From Bifidobacteriaceae bacterium (GTDB lineage Bacteria; Actinomycetota; Actinomycetes; Actinomycetales; WQXJ01), in the NCBI GenBank assembly GCA_031272565.1, contig JAISTN010000355.1:1-8058 (forward strand): a DNA stretch of 8,058 nucleotides, written 5' to 3'. How positions within the stretch are numbered: the first letter of the stretch is position 1; each line of letters starts with the position of its first letter. Below are positions 1 through 5,307 of this stretch, piece by piece. A program made the position numbers and the translations under genes. The notes under the pieces were generated by a model. That model was not told the origin of the DNA. It saw only the letters and a program-made list of their open reading frames with translations, and made no database searches.

Positions 1-916
1 TGACGGTCTGCAGGTTGTTCTTGACCCGGTGGTGAATCTCACGGATGGTGGCATCCTTGGTCATCAACTCCATCTCGGAGCGGCGTAGTTCGGTGACGTC
101 GCGGCACATCACCAGGGCGCCGGTGCGTTGACCGCGGTTGGTCAGGGGCACCGAGCGCAGCGAGATGCTGACGCCGCCCACCACCAGTTCCGTCAGCCAG
201 GGGGCCCGGCCCATCGCCACCACCGGCATGGCCTCGTCGACGTGGCCCACGCCTCGCAGGCGCTCGGCCAGGATCTCCACCAGTAGGGAGCCGGTCAGGT
301 CGGTCAGCACGCCCGCGTGGTGGAAAACCGACAGGGCGTTGGGGCTGGCGAACAAGACTTGGCCTTGGGTGTTGAGCCGGATGACGCCATCGACCACCCG
401 GGGCGAATGCCGGGCCGATCCGGACGGTGCGGCAGACGGCGGAAACTCGCCCCGCGAGGCCATGCCGATTAGCTCATCGGCCAGTTCCATGTAGTTGATT
501 TCCAGGCGGGACGGGTTGCGCACGGCCCCGATGTTGCCGTGCCGGGTGACCAGCGCGATGCAGCGGCCCCGGTAGGAGATGGGCACCACTTCTTCCCGCA
601 CGCCGTAGCTGCCATACCAGCGTGGCTCGTGCTGGCGGTGGATCACGCCGCTGGCCAGCACGTCCTGGAATTCGACCGCCTGGGCGTGGCCCACCTGGGT
701 GCCCACCACGTCCTCGTAGTAGATGGTGGAGCCGGTGCCTGGCCGGCACAGCGCCCCAGCAATGAAGCCGCCCTCACGGGTGGGGATCCACAGCACCAGG
801 TCGGCGAAGCCCAAATCCGCCACGATTTGCCATTCGTGGGTCAGCCGGCGCAGCCATTCCTTGTCCGCCACTTCCAGGTCGGATTCGCGCTCGATGATGT
901 TGGTCAGGGTCGACAC
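1..916 (-). CDS. pdtaS: PdtaS-like sensor histidine kinase, N-terminal part (gene continues past the window edge)
   Basis: Cytosolic sensor kinase of the PdtaS/PdtaR two-component system; in mycobacteria it phosphorylates an ANTAR-type RNA-binding antiterminator. The window holds 305 codons, and the frame is still open at base 2. Residues 1 to about 145 form the N-terminal GAF-like sensor region, with the family-like stretches HEWQIVADLGFADLVLW and LVTRHGN. Residues about 172-283 form a PAS domain, with VIRLNTQGQVLFASPNALS and the closing RDVTELRR. The dimerisation/phosphoacceptor segment starts at about 287 with KDATIREIHHRVKNNLQTV, typical of HisKA_2 kinases. The presumed phosphorylated histidine is H296 (the second of H295-H296). 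Mycobacterial PdtaS is about 500 residues, so about 200, including the ATPase domain, lie outside the window. The GTG at 916 is chosen because the protein then begins V-S-T-L, matching the family's MSTL start, and a -10-like box sits 6 bases upstream. No transmembrane segment is visible. The assignment is firm; the signal it senses is unknown. Confidence 0.95.
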   Translation of the reverse strand, partial: MSTLTNIIERESDLEVADKEWLRRLTHEWQIVADLGFADLVLWIPTREGGFIAGALCRPGTGSTIYYEDVVGTQVGHAQAVEFQDVLASGVIHRQHEPRWYGSYGVREEVVPISYRGRCIALVTRHGNIGAVRNPSRLEINYMELADELIGMASRGEFPPSAAPSGSARHSPRVVDGVIRLNTQGQVLFASPNALSVFHHAGVLTDLTGSLLVEILAERLRGVGHVDEAMPVVAMGRAPWLTELVVGGVSISLRSVPLTNRGQRTGALVMCRDVTELRRSEMELMTKDATIREIHHRVKNNLQTV

Positions 917-922
917 TCCACC

Positions 923-928
923 AGCCTA
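923..928 (-). promoter_or_regulatory. Probable -10 box for leaderless pdtaS transcript
   Basis: The minus strand reads TAGGCT from 928 to 923, matching the actinobacterial TANNNT consensus. Exactly 6 bases separate it from the GTG start codon at 916, which places the expected transcription start on the first base of the start codon. No good Shine-Dalgarno sequence precedes the GTG and no clear -35 box is visible. The site is inferred from sequence and spacing only. Confidence 0.5.
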
Positions 929-985
929 CGGCCTGAGGCTGCTGGGCTGCGGCTGACGGCCCGCTGATGGCACGGTTCGGCCCGG

Positions 986-991
986 TACGCT
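986..991 (+). promoter_or_regulatory. Probable -10 box for leaderless DUF2505-like transcript
   Basis: TACGCT matches TANNNT and ends 6 bases before the ATG at 998, so transcription would be expected to start on the A of the start codon. There is no purine-rich ribosome binding site in between (the spacer is AGGGCC). A weak -35-like CTGATG lies at 964-969, 16 bases upstream. The spacing matches that of the divergent kinase gene, which strengthens both calls. Confidence 0.5.
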
Positions 992-997
992 AGGGCC

Positions 998-1507
998 ATG
1001 CGAATCTCGGCCCGCTATGCCTACCCGGCGCCCCCCGCGGAGGTGGCCAACCTGTTCGCGTCGAAGGGCTTTGCACTGCGGGCGGCCGAAGCCTCGCAGG
1101 CCATGGCGAGCGAGGCCATGGTGGCCGGCTCGGCCGCGGGCGGCTTCACCGTCACCGTCAGACGCACAATGGCGGCCGATCAGCTCCCTGCCCGGGTGCG
1201 GGGCTTGCTGCCGGGCGGCCTGGAGATCCGCCAGGCGGTGGCCTGGGAGCCGCCCGAGCCGGACGGCTCACGGGTCGCTTCCGTGGCCGGCGAGATTCCC
1301 GGTGCCCCCGTTCACATGGCCGGCACGGCCGAGTTGACCCCCACCGCCCAGGGCAGCCAGATGGACTTCCAGGCCGATGTCAAGGCGGCGGTGCCCCTGC
1401 TGGGCCACAGCATCGAAGAGGCCGCGGTGCCGGCCATCAAACGGGTGCTGGACGCTGAACACGCCCAGGCCCTGAAGGAACTGGCCAACCCCGCCCTTAC
1501 AGGCTGA
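998..1507 (+). CDS. DUF2505-like protein with predicted START/SRPBCC-type fold
   Basis: A small soluble protein of 169 residues with no signal peptide or membrane segment. It resembles the actinobacterial DUF2505 family. The opening MRISARYAYPAPPAEVANLF (a beta strand followed by a helix that positions the next strands) and the closing helix around SIEEAAVPAIKRVLDAEHAQ are the pattern expected of a START/SRPBCC-type lipid- or ligand-binding fold: a helix-grip beta sheet closed by a long C-terminal helix. The middle alternates strands, for example GGFTVTVRRTM and GTAELTPTAQGSQMDFQADV. The biochemical role of the family is unknown. The length is usual for the family. The ATG at 998 is chosen from the conserved N-terminus and from the -10 box 6 bases upstream, which suggests a leaderless mRNA. 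It is divergent from the kinase gene, 81 bases away. No catalytic residues can be named. The family call is from recognition of the sequence pattern, not from a search. Confidence 0.82.
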   Translation: MRISARYAYPAPPAEVANLFASKGFALRAAEASQAMASEAMVAGSAAGGFTVTVRRTMAADQLPARVRGLLPGGLEIRQAVAWEPPEPDGSRVASVAGEIPGAPVHMAGTAELTPTAQGSQMDFQADVKAAVPLLGHSIEEAAVPAIKRVLDAEHAQALKELANPALTG

Positions 1508-1580
1508 CGAGGTTGGCGGCCTGAGGCGAAACGGCCGGTCCGTGAGACCCAAACCTGGTTGTCGACGCCGCCTGACGAAT

Positions 1581-1594
1581 CCCCCATCTGGGGG
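1581..1594 (+). terminator. Short GC hairpin downstream of the DUF2505-like gene, possible terminator
   Basis: CCCCC (1581-1585) and GGGGG (1590-1594) form a perfect 5-bp stem with the loop ATCT. It lies 74 bases after the stop codon at 1507 and 25 bases before the candidate -10 box of the next gene. There is no T tract after it, so it is not a classical intrinsic terminator. It could equally be an operator or a chance palindrome. Confidence 0.25.
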
Positions 1595-1618
1595 AGGTAG
1601 CGCGGCGGTGCCCGGGCT

Positions 1619-1624
1619 TACCTT
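1619..1624 (+). promoter_or_regulatory. Candidate -10 box of the glycoside hydrolase gene
   Basis: TACCTT fits TANNNT and would start a transcript near 1631, giving a leader of about 38 bases that carries the ribosome binding site. No convincing -35 sequence sits 16-19 bases upstream. The call rests on a six-base match in a GC-rich gap and is weak. Confidence 0.3.
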
Positions 1625-1653
1625 CGGAGCGCTTGGTTCCCCATCAACTGCGC

Positions 1654-1660
1654 AGGAAGG
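1654..1660 (+). promoter_or_regulatory. Shine-Dalgarno site that fixes the hydrolase start
   Basis: AGGAAGG lies 8 bases before ATG 1669. It supports that ATG over the in-frame TTG at 1633, which is upstream of this site and would put a non-signal-like stretch before the signal peptide. Confidence 0.75.
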
Positions 1661-1668
1661 TCCCGCCC

Positions 1669-4600
1669 ATGTTCCGCTCCCAGCGGCTTCGCCACACCCG
1701 TCAATCACTCGCTCTCACCTTGGCCGCCGGCCTGGCCGCCGCCGGGTTGGTCTTGCCCGGACCAGCGGTCAAACTGGCCGCCGCTGAGGCGGCAGGCGAG
1801 ACCGCCACCCTGGTAGATGGGCTAAGCGTCGCCACCAAGGCCGTCACTGCCGGTGAGGCGGTGACACTGCGGTTTGACATCGTGCCAGCCACCACGGCCG
1901 GGACCTATACGCTGACCGCCACACCGCTGAGCGGCAACCCGGTCACCACGTGGACGGTAGCCAAGGCGGCCGGGAGCGCCCGGATTGAGTTCACCCTGGG
2001 CGCCCTGGCGGTGGGCTACTACGACCTGGCGCTGACCTTGGGCGGTCAGGTGGTGTGGCCCGGGGCCCATTCGGTGGTGGTGGTCCCGGCCGGGGACCAG
2101 CCGGCCGAAACCCGCTTTGGCATCGACGCCGGGCCCAGTTGGACCTTCGACGGGGTCTACGCCAACCCGGCCAACCTGCTAGCCAACGCCACCCGGACGG
2201 CGCAGATGCTGCGCCTCGCCGGGATCGGCTCGGTGCGGGACCGCATGGACTGGTGGCAGGTCCAGGGGCTCTGCGGTGCCTTCAACTGGCAGCAGTTTCC
2301 GGCCGTGGCCCGGATTCTGGACCAGGCCGGCCTGGAGGTGGTGCAGATGTGGGCCAACGCCCCAAATTGCTCAAAGGACCCGGACGTCACGTCCAAACTG
2401 CCCCTGGACTATGACAAGTTGTTTGCCTTTGGCCAGGAATACGCCCGGATATTGGGTCCCTACACGCCCTACGTGGAGTACTGGAACGAGCCCAACCTTG
2501 CCAGCTTCTCAACCAACTACCCCTTCCAGTACGCCAACGGCCTGAAGGCGTTTACGGCCGGCGTCAAGTCGGTGAACCCGGACATCCAGGTCCTGATCGG
2601 GGCCGAGGCCGGCGCCACCAACCCGGAGTTCATGGCCGAGGTCTACGCCAACGGCGTAGCCAGCTTCATCGCGGCCCGCAACCAGCACTATTACGGTGAC
2701 AATGCCACCTGGGCCTCCAGCAGCGCCCTCCAATGGGACGACTTCTACCAGCGGAACTTCGCCACCCGCGACACGGCCTACGGAGTTGACCAACTGCCCG
2801 GCTGGATCACCGAGCGGGGCTTTGCCCAGCACTACGACCCGGCTGGCGTGGGCACGCGGGCCGAGGAACTGCAGCAGGCCGAATTTCTGGTCAAGACCTA
2901 CGCCCTGGGTTTCGCCACCGGCTACGAGCGGGTCTTCGGCTTCTTCTGGCCGGCCTACTATGAGCCGCGCACCGCCGGCAGCACCCCGAATGTGGAGTGG
3001 GGCATTACCCGCCTGGACGGTTCGCCCCGGCCGGCCTACCTGGCGATCGCGCTGCTGACCCGCTTCCTAGAGGGCGCCCAGACAGTGGCGCTGGAGCGGC
3101 ACGGTGACGGCCGCACGGTCTACTTCGAGAGGCCCGATGGCGTCCAGTTGGCCATCACCTGGGGCGGCAATGGCTCGGTGCTGGCCCAGGCGGCCGGCTT
3201 CCAGGATGTCTTTGGACAACCCTTGACCCTGGAGCAGGCCAGGGCCGCGGGCGGACCGGTGCTGGTGAGCGGCATCGGCGGCTTGCCCAGTGACGCCCAG
3301 GCGGTGACCTTCGCGCCCGCCGCCAGTTCGGCCGTGGGTGCGATCTGGCTGGAAAGCCGGGTGTTTGTGGACAACCAGGAGGTGGTCGCTCGGCCGGCCG
3401 CCCGCTACACCCGGCCGCAAGTCCAGGTGGGCCAGACCATGGCGGTGACCGTCAAGGTGCATCAGGCCGCAATGGCGGCGATCCGCCCAGACGAACTGCG
3501 CTGCCTGGCCGGTGCGGGGTTGGCGGCGCAGGGCCCCACCTGGGACGGCAACGAAGCGACCTGCCGTTTCATTGCCACCGGCGCCAACCTGGGCCAAAGC
3601 TACGCCGCGGTCGAGGCCACCCAGGGCGGGCAGACAGACATCACCCGCGTGGGCTTGGACTTGGTGCCAGCGCCGACCGCCAACCCTGTCCTGCTCACCG
3701 CCGGGGGCGGCTGCCCTGGGTGGCGCGACAACTGGCATTCTGGCAACACCAGCCTGAGTGTGACGCCGGACAGCACCGCCTGCACGGCGGTTGCCCGCAT
3801 CACGGTCAACCAGCCGAGCGACAACACTTGGGTCTTCCCCTCGCTAGTGCTGGCCGCGGCCGACCGCTCCCAGTTGGATGGTCAGTGGGGCCTGCGGCTG
3901 CGCTTCGTGGCGGTGGAGGACGCCGTCATGTTTCCGGCCCTGGACAAGGAGCGGCGGGAACTCATGATCCAACTCGACGAGGCGGGCAACGCCGGCCGGT
4001 GGGTCGCCTACCTGGAACGGCAGGCGGACGGGTCCTACGTGGCGAGCTTCGCCACGGCCTGGAATGAGACGGTGACAGATCGCAACGGCCGGCTTGACCT
4101 GGGCGCGGTCCAGGAGATCATGATTGGTTGGGCCGGTGGGCCGCCCGCCGGGGCAAGTTACGCCTACCAGATTGAGCCAATCGAGTTGCTCAGCCAGGCG
4201 CCCCCGGGCTCCTTCCTCCTCAAGCCGAATGGCACCTGCCCCGAGTGGTCGGAGTTGGGCTCCAGCAATGTCAGCCTGACGGTGGTGACGGGGGCCGGGC
4301 CGGGCGCCAACTTGCTTTGTCCGGTCAGCGTTCTGGCCACCATCAACCAGCCCAGCGGCAACACCTGGGTGGCGCCCGCCGTCGAAATCCCGGAGAGCTA
4401 CCGCGCCACGCTGGCCGCCAGCGCCGGGCTGAGGGTGCAGCTCAGCCCCATCGCGGGGCAGGGTCTCACCCGCCCGCCGGGCGCGGCCTTGACCATCCAA
4501 GTGATTGAGGCCGGCCGCTACAAGTGGGTGGCCAACGTACCCCGCGCGGCCGATGGCTCCTACAGCCTGGCTTTCAACGCCGCCACCAATGACGCGATCT

Positions 4601-5259
4601 CGGCCCCGGCCGACCCGAATGGGCGGTTGGACCTGGATCAGGTGACCAAAATCATGGTCAGTTGGGGTTCCACGTCCCGCTGGGTAGGCCAAACTGCCTT
4701 CCGGGTCGAATCGGTGGAACTGCTGGTGCCTCAAGACCCTGATCCGGTGAGCTATACCCGGTTGCCGCGGGTGACGGGGCAGGCGGTGGTGGGGTCAACG
4801 TTGGGGGTTGATGTGGCGGTGGGACCGGTCGGGACCACGCTCGAGTACCAGTGGTTCAAGGGGACGGCGGCCGTGACCAGCCGGGGCGGATCGGCTGGCT
4901 ACTTGGTCAAGGCCGCGGATGGCGGCGCGGACCTGGTCTGCAAGGTCTGGGCTACCGGCCCGGGCGGGGACGTGGTGGTGAAGTACTCGGATCACGTGAA
5001 GGTGTTCGGGGTGGCCAATGTCGCGGTGGTGGGCACGCCGCGGGCGGGTCAAGTGTTGACGGCTGAGGTGGCTTACGGCCCGGCGCAGGCGGTGGTGTTG
5101 TATCAGTGGTTCCGGGGCACGTCGGTGGTGGGGACCGGTCCGTCTTACCGGGTCCAGGCAGGCGATGTTGACCGCGACCTGGTGTTGAAGGTGACAGTGT
5201 CCGCGGCGGGGTTCGGGTCGGTGGTGAAATACTCGGCGCACTTTACGCCTATGGCCTAA
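1669..5259 (+). CDS. Secreted multidomain glycoside hydrolase, clan GH-A type (GH39-like), with tandem binding modules
   Basis: Predicted extracellular carbohydrate-active enzyme of 1196 residues. The start has a basic n-region (R3, R6, R8, R11), a hydrophobic core (about 14-29) and likely cleavage after A33 or A39. Residues about 44-145 look like a beta-sandwich. Residues about 150-467 look like a TIM barrel: YWNEPN gives the presumed acid/base E274 and WITERGF the presumed nucleophile E382, which is the clan GH-A retaining arrangement. A small beta domain follows to about 550, then an Ig-like domain with a cysteine pair (about 555-668), two related binding-like modules (671-844 and 845-1023), and two Ig-like modules (about 1026-1114 and 1115-1196). 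The paired cysteines fit an oxidising environment. I cannot assign the GH family or the substrate; GH39-like is the nearest impression. No LPXTG motif or C-terminal membrane helix is present. The gene converges with the large minus-strand gene, 48 bases away, which ends in a homologous module. Confidence 0.9.
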   Translation: MFRSQRLRHTRQSLALTLAAGLAAAGLVLPGPAVKLAAAEAAGETATLVDGLSVATKAVTAGEAVTLRFDIVPATTAGTYTLTATPLSGNPVTTWTVAKAAGSARIEFTLGALAVGYYDLALTLGGQVVWPGAHSVVVVPAGDQPAETRFGIDAGPSWTFDGVYANPANLLANATRTAQMLRLAGIGSVRDRMDWWQVQGLCGAFNWQQFPAVARILDQAGLEVVQMWANAPNCSKDPDVTSKLPLDYDKLFAFGQEYARILGPYTPYVEYWNEPNLASFSTNYPFQYANGLKAFTAGVKSVNPDIQVLIGAEAGATNPEFMAEVYANGVASFIAARNQHYYGDNATWASSSALQWDDFYQRNFATRDTAYGVDQLPGWITERGFAQHYDPAGVGTRAEELQQAEFLVKTYALGFATGYERVFGFFWPAYYEPRTAGSTPNVEWGITRLDGSPRPAYLAIALLTRFLEGAQTVALERHGDGRTVYFERPDGVQLAITWGGNGSVLAQAAGFQDVFGQPLTLEQARAAGGPVLVSGIGGLPSDAQAVTFAPAASSAVGAIWLESRVFVDNQEVVARPAARYTRPQVQVGQTMAVTVKVHQAAMAAIRPDELRCLAGAGLAAQGPTWDGNEATCRFIATGANLGQSYAAVEATQGGQTDITRVGLDLVPAPTANPVLLTAGGGCPGWRDNWHSGNTSLSVTPDSTACTAVARITVNQPSDNTWVFPSLVLAAADRSQLDGQWGLRLRFVAVEDAVMFPALDKERRELMIQLDEAGNAGRWVAYLERQADGSYVASFATAWNETVTDRNGRLDLGAVQEIMIGWAGGPPAGASYAYQIEPIELLSQAPPGSFLLKPNGTCPEWSELGSSNVSLTVVTGAGPGANLLCPVSVLATINQPSGNTWVAPAVEIPESYRATLAASAGLRVQLSPIAGQGLTRPPGAALTIQVIEAGRYKWVANVPRAADGSYSLAFNAATNDAISAPADPNGRLDLDQVTKIMVSWGSTSRWVGQTAFRVESVELLVPQDPDPVSYTRLPRVTGQAVVGSTLGVDVAVGPVGTTLEYQWFKGTAAVTSRGGSAGYLVKAADGGADLVCKVWATGPGGDVVVKYSDHVKVFGVANVAVVGTPRAGQVLTAEVAYGPAQAVVLYQWFRGTSVVGTGPSYRVQAGDVDRDLVLKVTVSAAGFGSVVKYSAHFTPMA
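3679..4200 (+). repeat. Binding-like module, copy 1, within the hydrolase
   Basis: Encodes hydrolase residues 671-844. Landmarks shared with copy 2 are an opening C-P-x-W, a second cysteine, NQPSDNTWVFP, a central strand with RWVAYLERQADGSY, and the closing NGRLDLGAVQEIMIGW. The pattern suggests a jelly-roll carbohydrate-binding domain, somewhat like CBM11-type modules at its end. That fold is inferred, not shown. The two cysteines probably form a disulphide. Confidence 0.65.
4201..4737 (+). repeat. Binding-like module, copy 2, within the hydrolase
   Basis: Encodes hydrolase residues 845-1023. It repeats the landmarks of copy 1: TCPEW, a second cysteine in LLCPV, NQPSGNTWVAP, YKWVANVPRAADGSY, and NGRLDLDQVTKIMVSWG. 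Divergence from copy 1 is considerable outside these blocks, so the duplication is old or the two copies have specialised. Confidence 0.65.
4744..5256 (+). repeat. Two C-terminal Ig-like modules of the hydrolase
   Basis: Residues about 1026-1114 and 1115-1196. Each carries V-G-x-x-L near the start, a central Y-Q-W-F-(K/R)-G-T, a D-L-V-x-K-V strand, and V-V-K-Y-S-(D/A)-H near the end. This is the pattern of Ig-like repeats common in secreted actinobacterial proteins. The second copy ends the protein with YSAHFTPMA. That copy is about 60% identical (49 of 82 positions, counted by hand) to the last module of the converging gene. Confidence 0.8.
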
Positions 5260-5272
5260 CTCAGGTCTGGAC

Positions 5273-5299
5273 CCGGGTGGCCACTTCACCGGCGCCCGG
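5273..5299. terminator. Possible bidirectional terminator hairpin between the convergent genes
   Basis: CCGGGTG (5273-5279) can pair with CGCCCGG (5293-5299), with one T-G wobble and a 13-base loop, inside the 48-base gap between the two stop codons. No T tract flanks it on either strand. The position suits a shared terminator, but GC-rich DNA forms such stems by chance. Confidence 0.3.
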
Positions 5300-5307
5300 A
5301 GCAGGGC

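Noticed and set aside
138..967. Plus-strand open frames across the kinase gene
   Set aside because: The minus strand encodes a continuous, recognisable PdtaS-like protein across the same bases, so these are shadows.
1633..1668. Earlier TTG start for the hydrolase
   Set aside because: It would add 12 residues ahead of a normal signal peptide, and the good ribosome binding site at 1654-1660 lies downstream of it and fits ATG 1669.
1508..1668. Possible ANTAR-target dual hexaloop RNA upstream of the hydrolase, suggested by the nearby pdtaS
   Set aside because: Only one short hairpin is present, its loop does not have the expected A-x-x-G hexaloop form, and no second stem-loop follows.
3844..4734. 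Long open frame of 296 codons on the minus strand inside the hydrolase gene
   Set aside because: It is antisense to clearly coding sequence with matched repeats. The predicted protein is rich in G, R, H and P with no domain pattern, as expected of a shadow frame in high-GC DNA. The same applies to 3067-3738 (minus).
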